A stretch of 33,555 nucleotides of DNA, from contig JAADGH010000050.1 of the NCBI GenBank assembly GCA_013152475.1, positions 1 through 33,555 on the forward strand, read 5' to 3'. Made by a program: the position numbers and the translations under genes. This document shows positions 21,807 through 30,640 of the stretch, in pieces (positions within the stretch are counted from its first letter, which is position 1; each line of letters starts with the position of its first letter). The DNA comes from Planctomycetota bacterium. GTDB lineage: Bacteria; Planctomycetota; Brocadiia; JAADGH01. The notes below the pieces were generated by a model. That model searched no databases. It had not been told where the DNA came from and saw only the letters and a program-made list of their open reading frames with translations.

Positions 21807-23966
21807 TTACACGCCAAATTCGTCGAGGAGCCTCGCCGCCTGCTCGTCCAATAGACCGAACCGCTCCACGGTTTCGCGCTTCGGTATCGCATCGGCCGTG
21901 AAGCCCTTCTCCTCATACACCACGTCGCAGAGCCGCTGATAGGCCGCGGCCCGTTTTTCCATTAAAAGCCGGCGCCGCTCTTCGGGACGAGCGGGTAGTG
22001 TATCATTCCCGAGCTGCTCTTTCAACCATTCATCGTAATATTCCGCACGGGCCTCGTACTCGTTGAAGTAGGCCGGCCCCATGGCCCTGGCGGGGATTAG
22101 ATCGCTCTTGCGCGTCCCCTTGCCCTGGCGGACGTTGATGAGCTTCTGCAGGATGTAAAGCCGCTCGGAATCGTCCAGCACGTCCTGGAGCGTCTTGCTG
22201 CTGCCGGTCGTCGCGTTCAGATAGTTCACGTAATGGGCCAGCGAGGGGGTGTTCTTCGCCGGCTCCGGGGTGCTGGCGGCCTCCGGATTGCGCACGTCGA
22301 TCCACGGCAGCTTGCACAGCCCCGTGGCATTGAACCACGTGCGGATCAGGGGGAACCACTTCAGCGCGAGGGCCTTCTGCTCGAAGGTGGGAATCTCCTT
22401 GTGCACCTGGTCGATGAAGATGAGCCACGCCTCGTCGTGCTGCGGGCCCTTCAGGGCAAAGCCGTAGCCTCCCTGCTGGGCGAGGGACTCTTTGCTGATG
22501 TACATGGAGAATTCCAGCCCTTTCACCTCCATGCCGAATTTGTTCAGTTCGGCTGTGACCTCGGCTTCCGTTGTGCCGTTCTTTGATGCGTATGTTTCCG
22601 CCACCCACTTCTTTCCCCGGGCCACGCCTTGTCCGACGATTCTGCCGAAGCCCTCGCCGTTGGCGATTTCGTGCAGCAGCCGGTCGGCGGCCTCGATGTT
22701 GCCGAAGGTCAGTTCGCAGCCGACGTCGTCAACGGTGAGGAACCCGCGCTCGAAGCACTCCATGAAAAACGAAATGGACACGCCGGTGGAGATGGTATCG
22801 AGTCCATACTCGTCGCAGTACCAGTTGTACTCCATCACGAACTGCGGATCGAATATCCCCATGCACGAGACGGCGCCGACGGTCTCATACTCCGGCCCGT
22901 CGATGCCCACCTTCCGGCCCGCCTGCGGCCCGCGCGTCAGCTTCACATCCTCCGCGCCCTTGGCGCAGGCGAGATTGCACCCGTAGTAGCACCCGTCGGG
23001 CAGCTTCTTGCTGAAATATCGCTCCAGGAAGACCTCGGCGAAGATCTTCTTCGAGTCGGGGTGCTGGCCATACTGGTAGTTGTTGATCGGGAAGATGTGG
23101 AACTTGTCCATGTACTCGGACAGGCCCGTGGTCCCCCACGCCGACAGGTGGAGCTGCTTCGCGTCGCAGTCCCAGACGACCCGCTTTAACTGCGATCCCG
23201 CCTCCCGCACGCCCTTCGGATCGACCGCGTTGTTCCCGTTCGCCTTCGACAGGCTCGACCGCGCCACGATGCCGCGCAATCGCTTGACGCGCATGACCGT
23301 CCCCGTGCCGCCCCGTCCGGCCTGCTTGGAGCGGATGCGGCCCCGCTTCTTGTCGAAATACAGGCTGTTGATGATCCCGAAGCGGGCATGGCACGCGCCC
23401 TTCCCGGCGGTCACGGCGGCCACCTTGTCGCAGTGCTCCCCGCCGTTCACGTCTTTCAGCAACTGCTCGCCGAAGGAGAGCGCCCCGCCGTCGACCTCGT
23501 CGTCGTAGGCGGGTGCGGCGGCGATGGTGATCGTCCCGGCATCGCCGTCCACGATGATGACCACGTCCTTTTCGGCGATACCGGACACGGCGATGGCGTC
23601 GAAGCCTGCGCGCTTCAGCGTGGGGCCGAAGTGCCCGCCGACGTTCGAGTCGATGAAGGTATCCGTCAGGGGCGAGATCGAGCCGACGATGAACTTGCCC
23701 GTGCCCGGGAAGCCCGGCTCGTTGCCCAACGGCCCGCTGGACATGACCAGGATGTTCTCCGGGCTGTCGTAGCGGGTGTCTCGCGTTGTGCCGTCCCAGA
23801 TCACCTTCAGGGCGTAGCCGCGGCCGCCGACATACATGGTCTTGAAGTCCGGCGGCAGCTCCTGGATGGTGATCTCCTGCGCGCTCAGGTCAACACGGAG
23901 TATGCGGTCGGTGTATCCCCCTGCAACTCTTGCCGGTCCGTAGCGAATTTGCTGCAGTACATCCAT
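21807..23966 (-). CDS. Tungsten-type aldehyde:ferredoxin oxidoreductase
   Basis: 719 residues, slightly longer than archetypal AOR. These enzymes oxidise aldehydes to acids (or the reverse) with a tungsten bis-pterin and one [4Fe-4S] cluster, exchanging electrons with ferredoxin. The N-terminal AOR domain has MYVGGRGYALKVIWD, NILVMSSGPLGNEPGFPGTG and SNVGGHFGPTLKRAGFDAI. The cluster motif is CYYGCNLAC (Cys326, 330, 334), spaced C-x3-C-x3-C rather than the C-x2-C-x3-C of Pyrococcus AOR. A distal Cys is in NATGLCKLPW. The C-terminal part is about 100 residues longer and charged. The MoaD-like gene follows directly. The likely setting is anaerobic metabolism; the aldehyde is unknown. Confidence 0.93.
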   Translation of the reverse strand: MDVLQQIRYGPARVAGGYTDRILRVDLSAQEITIQELPPDFKTMYVGGRGYALKVIWDGTTRDTRYDSPENILVMSSGPLGNEPGFPGTGKFIVGSISPLTDTFIDSNVGGHFGPTLKRAGFDAIAVSGIAEKDVVIIVDGDAGTITIAAAPAYDDEVDGGALSFGEQLLKDVNGGEHCDKVAAVTAGKGACHARFGIINSLYFDKKRGRIRSKQAGRGGTGTVMRVKRLRGIVARSSLSKANGNNAVDPKGVREAGSQLKRVVWDCDAKQLHLSAWGTTGLSEYMDKFHIFPINNYQYGQHPDSKKIFAEVFLERYFSKKLPDGCYYGCNLACAKGAEDVKLTRGPQAGRKVGIDGPEYETVGAVSCMGIFDPQFVMEYNWYCDEYGLDTISTGVSISFFMECFERGFLTVDDVGCELTFGNIEAADRLLHEIANGEGFGRIVGQGVARGKKWVAETYASKNGTTEAEVTAELNKFGMEVKGLEFSMYISKESLAQQGGYGFALKGPQHDEAWLIFIDQVHKEIPTFEQKALALKWFPLIRTWFNATGLCKLPWIDVRNPEAASTPEPAKNTPSLAHYVNYLNATTGSSKTLQDVLDDSERLYILQKLINVRQGKGTRKSDLIPARAMGPAYFNEYEARAEYYDEWLKEQLGNDTLPARPEERRRLLMEKRAAAYQRLCDVVYEEKGFTADAIPKRETVERFGLLDEQAARLLDEFGV

Positions 23967-24022
23967 CTTTACTTGTCTCGTCTTCTCCGTGCTCAGGTCA
24001 AACGAATGAGAAAGGACATAAG

Positions 24023-24155
24023 TAGTTCCTGTTGCGGAAAGCCCTCGAAAGTGCGGGGCTTTGTAGGCGCAGGCTTTCGTCTGCGTCCTTCGGGTGTCTC
24101 ACGACAAATCGCGCGGGCATAAAGCTTGCGGCTACGTTTCCGCAACAGGAACTAA
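24023..24155. mobile_element. MITE-like element with 18-bp perfect terminal inverted repeats
   Basis: TAGTTCCTGTTGCGGAAA at 24023-24040 is repeated exactly in inverse orientation at 24138-24155. If the outer TA is counted as target duplication, the element would be flanked by TA on both sides, as in IS630/mariner-type insertions. Inside are further hairpins: AAAGCCC with GGGCTTT (24038-24044, 24056-24062), CGCAGGC with GTCTGCG (24068-24074, 24079-24085), and a weaker third. There is no coding capacity. It sits upstream of the AOR gene and upstream of thiE. Confidence 0.65.
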
Positions 24156-24226
24156 GTACCCGAAACTATGTAGTTTATGCAATAATTATACATTCTGTCA
24201 AGGAGTTTTCGCACAGGAGTTTCCCT

Positions 24227-24337
24227 ATGGCCCGCGTTGTGTCATCTCTGAAAGCGCACCGTATGTCCAGTAGGTTGTATGGGATTTTGCAGCAGGGGGG
24301 CGGGCAGAAAGCCATTGATATGGCGGGGGTGATCTGA
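24227..24337 (+). CDS. Possible small protein ahead of thiE
   Basis: An ATG at 24227 with CAGGAG at 24213-24218 opens a 36-residue frame that begins MARVVSSLKAHR and ends with IDMAGVI. It is basic in the first half and unlike anything I recognise. It lies 47 bases before thiE on the same strand. It may be a real small gene, a leader, or chance. Confidence 0.25.
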   Translation: MARVVSSLKAHRMSSRLYGILQQGGGQKAIDMAGVI

Positions 24338-24384
24338 TAGATTTTGTCTGTTCGGTCCAACTCCGTCCTGATGAGAGACGGCCT

Positions 24385-25017
24385 ATGAGCAATCTGTCCG
24401 AAGCCCAACTCTACGTCTTGGTTACCGGTTCAGTGGCAAACCGCCCTGCGCTGGAGGTCGCTGACATGGCGATCCAGGGCGGCGCCGACGCCATCCAGCT
24501 CCGCGAGAAGGACCTGTCCGACCACGAGTTCCTGGACCTTGCCCGCCAGATGCGCGACCGGTGCCGCGCGGCAGGTGTGCTGTTCATCGTGAACGACCGT
24601 GTGTCGATCTCGAAGCTCGCCGGCGCCGACGGGGCGCATGTCGGTCAGGACGATCTGCCCGCCACCGGCGCCAGGAAGATCCTCCGCGCGGGAAAGATCC
24701 TCGGCGTCTCGACCCACGACATCGACCAAGCCCGGCAGGCTCAGGCCGACGGCGCCGACTACATCGGCGTCGGACCTATTTTCCCCACGTCGACAAAGGG
24801 ATATGAAGAAGGCGTGGGTGTGGACTTCATCCGGCAGGTGAAGGGCGAGATCACCATCCCCTTTTTCGCCATCGGTGGCATCACCCTCGACCGCCTCGAC
24901 AAGATCATCGCCGCCGGCTGCACCCGCGTCGCCGTCAGCTCTGCCATCATCGCGGCGGAGGATGTGGCGGCTGCCGTGCGGCAATTCAAAGACAAGCTCA
25001 CGGCGGCAAAGGGGTAG
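24385..25017 (+). CDS. thiE: Thiamine phosphate synthase
   Basis: 210 residues, standard ThiE length. It joins HMP-pyrophosphate and thiazole phosphate to thiamine phosphate. The TIM-barrel signatures are all present: DAIQLREKDLSD (pyrophosphate contact), FIVNDRVSISKLAGADGAHV with GQDDLP, ILGVSTHDIDQA, DYIGVGPIFPTSTK and FFAIGGITLDRL. No TPP riboswitch consensus is visible upstream. No other thiamine genes are near, so it seems to stand alone, which is common when thi genes are scattered. Thiamine diphosphate is the cofactor of the E1 encoded in this window, but no direct link is implied. Confidence 0.95.
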   Translation: MSNLSEAQLYVLVTGSVANRPALEVADMAIQGGADAIQLREKDLSDHEFLDLARQMRDRCRAAGVLFIVNDRVSISKLAGADGAHVGQDDLPATGARKILRAGKILGVSTHDIDQARQAQADGADYIGVGPIFPTSTKGYEEGVGVDFIRQVKGEITIPFFAIGGITLDRLDKIIAAGCTRVAVSSAIIAAEDVAAAVRQFKDKLTAAKG

Positions 25018-25221
25018 GCTCCTCCCGCACCGGAGGGCATACAGAAAAACCTCTCTGCGCTTGACAAGCCCCCGTCCTTCGACTAAGGTCATGCGTGGTT
25101 TGGTCGGAAACAATCTACGCTCGACGATGTAACGCATCAAGAAGATTGTCGCCCCCAAGATGTTTTCCATCGGCAGGCAAAAAAGCCCCCAGTGCGGGCG
25201 GCTGCTGCCGAAGGGCTATGA

Positions 25222-25353
25222 CACGAAAGCGAAGATGCTGGCGACCTCGAACAACTGCCCGACGGCGACGGTCGCTGCCGCGTCTGGGTCATGGACTTCA
25301 GCCCCGGCGATGAGGTGAGGCTCGGGTCGTCGGTGAGCGATGAACGGAAGTAG
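25222..25353 (+). pseudogene. Possible gene remnant
   Basis: In one frame after a stop at 25219-25221, 43 codons read like a genuine protein end, including DGDGRCRVWVMDFSPGDEV, then a TAG. There is no start codon or Shine-Dalgarno, and the region before it (25130-25215) reads better in another frame. This suggests a decayed gene. I cannot name the parent family. The remaining spacer to 25559 holds only hairpins. Confidence 0.22.
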
Positions 25354-25392
25354 GGCGGGCGATCCGTCCGCCAACAGAACTTACACGGATGG

Positions 25393-25515
25393 CACAGGTT
25401 GCTTGCAACCCGTGAAGACGAACACGGATTGACGAGCAAGCCGTGCCACCCCGTCCCAGACAATGGACGGCCGACGTAAGCCTTCCAGGCTCTTCTGGAT
25501 GCGGCAAGATGCCGC
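25393..25515. repeat. Two intergenic hairpin repeats upstream of the heparinase-like gene
   Basis: CACAGGTTGC and GCAACCCGTG (25393-25402, 25405-25414) form a 10-bp stem with one mismatch and a 2-base loop. GCGGC and GCCGC (25501-25505, 25511-25515) form a second hairpin with a 5-base loop. No T-run follows. They look like scattered intergenic palindromes rather than terminators. Confidence 0.4.
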
Positions 25516-25559
25516 TTCTACATTGCGTAGAACGCTTACACCGGAAATAAGGAGGAAAT

Positions 25560-27998
25560 ATGAGGATATGCCGTGCTGTTGCGTTTCCCTTTGCCACCGT
25601 TGTGTTGGGATGTTTCATCATGGGCTCGTCGAGTGAAGCGTTGTCGTTGGATGAGAATCCGGCCCGGCCGGGCGAGTGGGGCTTCCGACCGTTCGATGGG
25701 AAGGACAGCGTCATGAACCCGCCGGGGTTCGTGTGGCGTCCGCAGAAGAACGCCGCCAGCTACGACCTCGAAGTCGCCCGCGATGCTAAATTTGCGAACG
25801 TGGCATACCGCATCGAAGGGCTCAAGTACAACTGCCACTGCCCGTCGAAGACGTTCGAACAGGGAACATGGCACTGGCGATTCCGCATGGTGAACAAGAA
25901 GGGCGAGAGGTCCGACTGGAGCAAGGTGCGATCGTTCACCATCGGCCCGGACGCCATCGCCTTCCCCATGCCGGCGCGGGAGGAGCTGTTGGGGCGCATC
26001 CCGAAGCAGCACCCGCGGCTCTTCGTCCGGCCGGAGCAAATTTCGGAATTGCGAAAGCACGCCCAGGGCGATCTGAAGCCGGTGTTCGACGCGCTCGTGA
26101 AGCAGTGCGAGAAGATCATGAAGAACCCGCCCCCCACCGAGGAGCCGCCGAAATACCCCAAGGGCATGAAGCGCGGCAGCGACCCCTGGCGAAAGATATG
26201 GTGGGGCAATCGTCGTTACACGACTCACGTGCTCAACGGCGCGGCGACGCTCGCCTTCACGCGCCTGCTCGGCGGTAAGGAGGAGTATGGCCAGATGGCC
26301 AGGCGTCTCCTTTTAGCCGCCGCCGAATGGGACCCGAAGGGCAGCACGGGCTATCGCTACAACGACGAGGCGGGCATGCCGTACAATTATTTCTTTTCGC
26401 GAACATACACCTTTGTGAATGATCTCCTCACCGACGAGGAGAAGGCCAAGTGCCGCGAGGTCATGACGGTTCGCGGCAGGGAAATGTATCGCCACCTCTG
26501 CCCACGCCACCTGTGGCGCCCCTACGCCAGCCACTCGAACCGCGCCTGGCACTTCCTCGGCGAGATCGGCGTCGCCTTCAAGGACGAGATACCCGAGGCC
26601 GACGAGTGGGTCTGGTTTGCCATGAACGTCTTCTACAACATGTACCCCGTCTGGTGCGACGACGACGGCGGCTGGCATGAGGGGAGCTGTTACTGGTCGA
26701 GCTACATCGGCCGATTCACCTGGTGGGCGGATGTCATGCGCGTGGCGATGGGCATCGATGCCTACAAGAAACCCTACTTCTCAAAGGTCGGCTACTACCC
26801 CATGTACCTCCAGCCGCCGGGGACGCAGGGCGGCGGCTTCGGCGACCTGACGGCGTGGCGGACGTCGTCGCACAACCGCAAACTCATGACCGTCTTCGCC
26901 GCACAGGCCAGGAACCCGTACTGGCAGTGGTATGTCGATGAGCACGGCGGTCCGCAGCAGGAAAGCGGGTACATCGGGTTCATCCGCGGCGCGCTGCCGA
27001 CGGTGCAGGCCAAGGCGCCGGTCGATCTGCCGAGCTCCCGCGTGTTCCGGGGCACGGGGCAGGCGATGCTCAACACGAACATCATGGACGCGAAGCACAA
27101 CGTCGAGATCATCTTTAAGAGCAGTCCCTTTGGCAGCCAGAGCCACGGGTATGAGTCGCAGAACGCATTCTTGCTCTACGTCTTCGGCGAGCGGCTGCTC
27201 ATCCGCACCGGCCGGCGCGACAGCTACGGCAGCAAGCACCACAAGGAGTGGATGTGGCACACGAAGTCGGTGAACAGCATCACCGTGAACGGCGAAAGCC
27301 AGAAGAAGCACTCGCAGGAACCTCTCGGCGAGATCACCGCTTTTCACACGTCGGACGCCTTCGACTTCGTTCAGGGGGACGCGAGCACGGCCTACGGCGA
27401 CTTGGTCAAGCGATTCACGCGAAGCATCCTATTCGTAAAACCTGAACTGATCGTTATTTATGACCGCCTTGAAACGCCGAAGCCGTCGAGCTTCGAGTGG
27501 CGGCTGCATGCGCCGACGAAGATGAAGGTGAACGGGCAAGAAGACATTCGTGTGGTCAACAACAAGTCGGCGTGCCGGGTGTCGTTTCTCGCGCCCAAGA
27601 ACTTGAAGTTGTCGCTCACCGACAAGTTCGACACGCCGCCGCGCCCGCGGATCAAGCTGGTCGAGTGGCACCTGACGGCGACGCCGCCGGAGCCGATGAA
27701 GCAGGTCGAGTTCGTCACCCTCATTCGCCCGCACCGGGTGGATGACACGCCACCCGCGAACGCCGCGCTCCATCGCATCGACGGGGGCTATGCCCTCGAA
27801 GCCGACCTCAAGGCCGGGCGCGTCATCGCCCTCATGCGTGCCGGCGAAGGGGAGCTGAAGTTCGGCGACGTATCCACCGACGCCGAGCTGGCTGCCGTCA
27901 AGCTGGGCCAGGAAGGGCAGCCCTCGGCATCGTTTTCCGTCGATGGCGGGGCTATTCGGTTCAAGGGAGAGCGATTATTGAATGTGAGCCGACCCTAA
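25560..27998 (+). CDS. Secreted DUF4962/heparinase II/III-like protein
   Basis: 812 residues with a signal peptide (about 1-27). Residues 35-130 look like a fibronectin/Ig-type DUF4962 N-terminal module (FVWRPQKNAASYDLEVARD). An alpha/alpha-barrel follows at about 140-490 (QHPRLFVRPEQISELRKHA, WDDDGGWHEG-like CDDDGGWHEGSCYWSSY). The heparinase II/III-type beta-sandwich begins near 500, with SQSHGYESQNAFLLYVFGE near 525 and a conserved-looking HHKEWMWHTKSVNS. Such proteins are polysaccharide lyases acting on uronic-acid polymers; the exact polymer is unknown. AAGGAGG lies at 25549-25555. It opens a four-gene operon for glycan use. Confidence 0.85.
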   Translation: MRICRAVAFPFATVVLGCFIMGSSSEALSLDENPARPGEWGFRPFDGKDSVMNPPGFVWRPQKNAASYDLEVARDAKFANVAYRIEGLKYNCHCPSKTFEQGTWHWRFRMVNKKGERSDWSKVRSFTIGPDAIAFPMPAREELLGRIPKQHPRLFVRPEQISELRKHAQGDLKPVFDALVKQCEKIMKNPPPTEEPPKYPKGMKRGSDPWRKIWWGNRRYTTHVLNGAATLAFTRLLGGKEEYGQMARRLLLAAAEWDPKGSTGYRYNDEAGMPYNYFFSRTYTFVNDLLTDEEKAKCREVMTVRGREMYRHLCPRHLWRPYASHSNRAWHFLGEIGVAFKDEIPEADEWVWFAMNVFYNMYPVWCDDDGGWHEGSCYWSSYIGRFTWWADVMRVAMGIDAYKKPYFSKVGYYPMYLQPPGTQGGGFGDLTAWRTSSHNRKLMTVFAAQARNPYWQWYVDEHGGPQQESGYIGFIRGALPTVQAKAPVDLPSSRVFRGTGQAMLNTNIMDAKHNVEIIFKSSPFGSQSHGYESQNAFLLYVFGERLLIRTGRRDSYGSKHHKEWMWHTKSVNSITVNGESQKKHSQEPLGEITAFHTSDAFDFVQGDASTAYGDLVKRFTRSILFVKPELIVIYDRLETPKPSSFEWRLHAPTKMKVNGQEDIRVVNNKSACRVSFLAPKNLKLSLTDKFDTPPRPRIKLVEWHLTATPPEPMKQVEFVTLIRPHRVDDTPPANAALHRIDGGYALEADLKAGRVIALMRAGEGELKFGDVSTDAELAAVKLGQEGQPSASFSVDGGAIRFKGERLLNVSRP

Positions 27999-27999
27999 G

Positions 28000-29856
28000 A
28001 TGAAGGACATCAGAATGCCGCGACTCACCACGTTTCTGCTTATAGGGGTGCTCCTTGCCATGACCGGCGCCGCCGATGGCGGAGACAAGTTCAACGCCAT
28101 CAACGTAAGCTGGGGCGACCACATCGTCGTCTTCAAGGGCCTGGGAAAGCTCGACACGGAGGAGAAGATTGCCGAGGCCATGCGGCAGTGGAAGGAGCAG
28201 TTCGGCGTGCGGCATGTTTACTGGCGAATCTCATCGAAGATCATCGCGAAGTACATGATTCGCGCAAAGGGCACGGCGACAAAGTACTACGACGCCCTCG
28301 ACGAGATCGAGTCGCGCGTCGACTGTGCCGCCGCCGCGGTCCGACAGGCCCATACAAACGGCATGAAGATTTTCATGTATCTTACGATCTACGACATGGG
28401 ATCGCCGCCGAGCGTACTCTACGGCGGCAAGGCGCCGTTTCCGTGGCAGTCGCGGTTCACCGCCGAGCACCCGGAGTATCTCGTTGTCGATCGCGAAGGC
28501 AAGCAGCGGCAATACGGTGTATGCGAGTATGGCTACTCCGAGGTGCGCCGGCACAAGCTGGATCAGATCGCCGAGCTCTTCGACCGGTATGATTTCGATG
28601 GCGTCTACATCTGCACCCGCACCCACTCCGAGCCGGCGCGGCATGCCGATCAGTTCGGGTTCAACCCACCCATCGTTGATGAGTTCAAGCGGCGCTATGG
28701 CGTGGACATCCGGACGCACAACTTCGACAAGGAGAAGTGGCGGCGGCTGCGAGGCGAGTACCTGGTGCAGTTCTTCCGCGAGCTGCGGGCGCGCTTTCCG
28801 AAGAAACTCATCGCGGCGGCCATCCCCATCGGCGACCGGATCGGCCCACCGTACGGCAACATGTTCCTTGACTGGCGAGCTATCGTGAAGGATCGCCTGG
28901 TGGATGACCTCGTCGTCGGCGTCATCTCCGGCAAGTGGCTCTATCCGAACCACCGGGCAAAGAGCGACGTCGAGAAGGGCTACCTGTGCAGTCAGGAGGA
29001 GAAGTTCAACGTCCCGCCCATCGACCAAGCCGTGGCCAATCAGTACGGCCCCACATGTCTGGATGCGGGGGTGCGCCTGTTCATTCAGGGTACCGCCTGT
29101 GATCGCAGAGCAACCCGCCGGATCGAAAACGACAAGTATCTGACCGGCGTTATGATGCACTCGACATCGATCATGTCGGGGAAGACCTGCCTGGAGATTG
29201 CCGATCATCCATCATTCGCATTCGCGAATGCCATGCTGTCCATTGACTTCTGGATCCGGCTTCGCTCGATACAGAAGGGACGCGCGGGCCGGGTCATCTC
29301 AAAATACGATCACACCCTGCCGAACGACACGGGCCGCGGGTGGGAGATCTACATCAACGATCAGCGGCGCGTCGTCTTCCGCCTCGGCAGCAAAGCCGGC
29401 GAGCGGGCGCTGACGTCGAAGACGGCCCTGCCCATCGGGAAGTGGGTCCATGTCGCGTGCGTGGCGGAGGGGGCGGGAGGCAGAATGCGGATCCATATCA
29501 ACGGCCACGCCGACCCGTCTGAACGCGATGCCCCGCCGAGCATTCGGACGGTTCCGGTCGATGTCTTTATCGGTCGCTATGCCGGTGGATACACACAGTT
29601 CCTTGACGCCGATCTGGACGAGATCCGGCTGAGCAATGTGGCGCGGACATTCAATGAGCCGCCCTCGGCGCCCTACGCGGAGAGCGGGGAAGGCACGGTG
29701 GCGCTCTATCACTGCGACCGGTTGGACACTTCGCAAATACGAAACGCTGCGGGCGACCGGACCCTCGATGCCCGCGCCTATGGTCTCACGGACAATAGCA
29801 TCGTCTCCGGCCCGAAGGGCTTCGGCGGGGCGGTAAAACTGGAAACCGCGAGGTAG
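28000..29856 (+). CDS. Secreted glycoside-hydrolase-like protein with C-terminal LamG domain
   Basis: 618 residues with a signal peptide (MPRLTTFLLIGVLLAMTGAA, after a short basic start). Residues about 30-370 form a TIM-barrel resembling GHL10/family-10-like hydrolases: AAAVRQAHTNGMKIFMYLTI, FTAEHPEYLVVDREGK, YGYSEVRRHKLDQIAELFDR and YDFDGVYICTRTHSEPA. A LamG/concanavalin-like domain covers about 390-570 (LSIDFWIRLRS, GKWVHVACVAEG, DADLDEIRLSNVART). The catalytic residues are not certain. It starts one base after the preceding stop, so it is translationally coupled to the heparinase-like gene, and is expected to act outside the cell on the same polymer. Confidence 0.82.
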   Translation: MKDIRMPRLTTFLLIGVLLAMTGAADGGDKFNAINVSWGDHIVVFKGLGKLDTEEKIAEAMRQWKEQFGVRHVYWRISSKIIAKYMIRAKGTATKYYDALDEIESRVDCAAAAVRQAHTNGMKIFMYLTIYDMGSPPSVLYGGKAPFPWQSRFTAEHPEYLVVDREGKQRQYGVCEYGYSEVRRHKLDQIAELFDRYDFDGVYICTRTHSEPARHADQFGFNPPIVDEFKRRYGVDIRTHNFDKEKWRRLRGEYLVQFFRELRARFPKKLIAAAIPIGDRIGPPYGNMFLDWRAIVKDRLVDDLVVGVISGKWLYPNHRAKSDVEKGYLCSQEEKFNVPPIDQAVANQYGPTCLDAGVRLFIQGTACDRRATRRIENDKYLTGVMMHSTSIMSGKTCLEIADHPSFAFANAMLSIDFWIRLRSIQKGRAGRVISKYDHTLPNDTGRGWEIYINDQRRVVFRLGSKAGERALTSKTALPIGKWVHVACVAEGAGGRMRIHINGHADPSERDAPPSIRTVPVDVFIGRYAGGYTQFLDADLDEIRLSNVARTFNEPPSAPYAESGEGTVALYHCDRLDTSQIRNAAGDRTLDARAYGLTDNSIVSGPKGFGGAVKLETAR

Positions 29857-29860
29857 AGCT

Positions 29861-30604
29861 ATGCACATCGACTTTCGGATGAGCCTGTGGAACTACATCC
29901 ATTACGCAAACTGCCCCCCGCTCGAAGGAGCCATCGCGGAGATACGCGCCCTCGGATTCGGCGCGGAGCTGTGGGACCAATGGCGGAACGAGACGGGGCT
30001 GTTCAGCCCGGCGCAGCGGGACCGAATGAAGGCCCTCGTCGAAGACATGAACGTGAGCATGCACACGATCATGCCGAGGGGAAGGGCCATGACGTGGGAG
30101 GAGAACGTCGAGCAAATCGACACGGCCGCCTACGTCGGTGCAGACACCATCGTCGCGCACGTCTGCTCCACAGGCGTCGGCGAGTCCGATCCCGACTACG
30201 GTCTCATGAGGGACGTGGTAAACTACGCCGAGGACAAAGGCGTCACCCTCGCCATCGAAAACGGCGATGCCCACGCCATCGGCCGGGCGCTGCCGGAAGT
30301 CCCAAACCTGAAGACCTGCCTCGACACGGGCCACGTCTACAACGACGGCTTCACCATGCCCGAGGTGCTGGGGATCATGGGCGACCGGATCGTGCACCTG
30401 CACCTGCAGGACCGCCTGCCGCACTTCGATCACTACATCCCCGGGACGGGCATTATCCCTGGGGGAGACTGGAAACTGCTCTTCACCCATCTCAAGCGGA
30501 TCGACTTCACCGGCGCCGGTGTCTTCGAGCTTCGCCCGCGCCGCCCAGACGTTTCGGCCAAGGAAGGAAGGTCCTTTGTGGAGTCCATGATCGAGCGGAT
30601 ATAG
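29861..30604 (+). CDS. Sugar phosphate isomerase/epimerase-like TIM barrel
   Basis: 247 residues of the xylose-isomerase-like/AP endonuclease 2 superfamily, without signal peptide. Probable metal-site elements are MHTIMPRG, AIENGDAH, CLDTGHVYND and HLHLQDRLPHFDHYIPGTG, with a final Glu in VFELRPRRPD. Members convert keto- and aldo-sugars or act on polyol derivatives. It starts four bases after the LamG protein gene, so it would process the sugar released by the secreted enzymes once inside the cell. The substrate is not deducible. Confidence 0.87.
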   Translation: MHIDFRMSLWNYIHYANCPPLEGAIAEIRALGFGAELWDQWRNETGLFSPAQRDRMKALVEDMNVSMHTIMPRGRAMTWEENVEQIDTAAYVGADTIVAHVCSTGVGESDPDYGLMRDVVNYAEDKGVTLAIENGDAHAIGRALPEVPNLKTCLDTGHVYNDGFTMPEVLGIMGDRIVHLHLQDRLPHFDHYIPGTGIIPGGDWKLLFTHLKRIDFTGAGVFELRPRRPDVSAKEGRSFVESMIERI

Positions 30605-30640
30605 GCGCGGTTTCATGGCGATAGTCGAAAGGAGCAACGC

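Noticed and set aside
24300..24384. TPP riboswitch upstream of thiE
   Set aside because: The CTGAGA and ACCTGATCTGG-type conserved blocks are not present; only a loose GATCTGAT match occurs.
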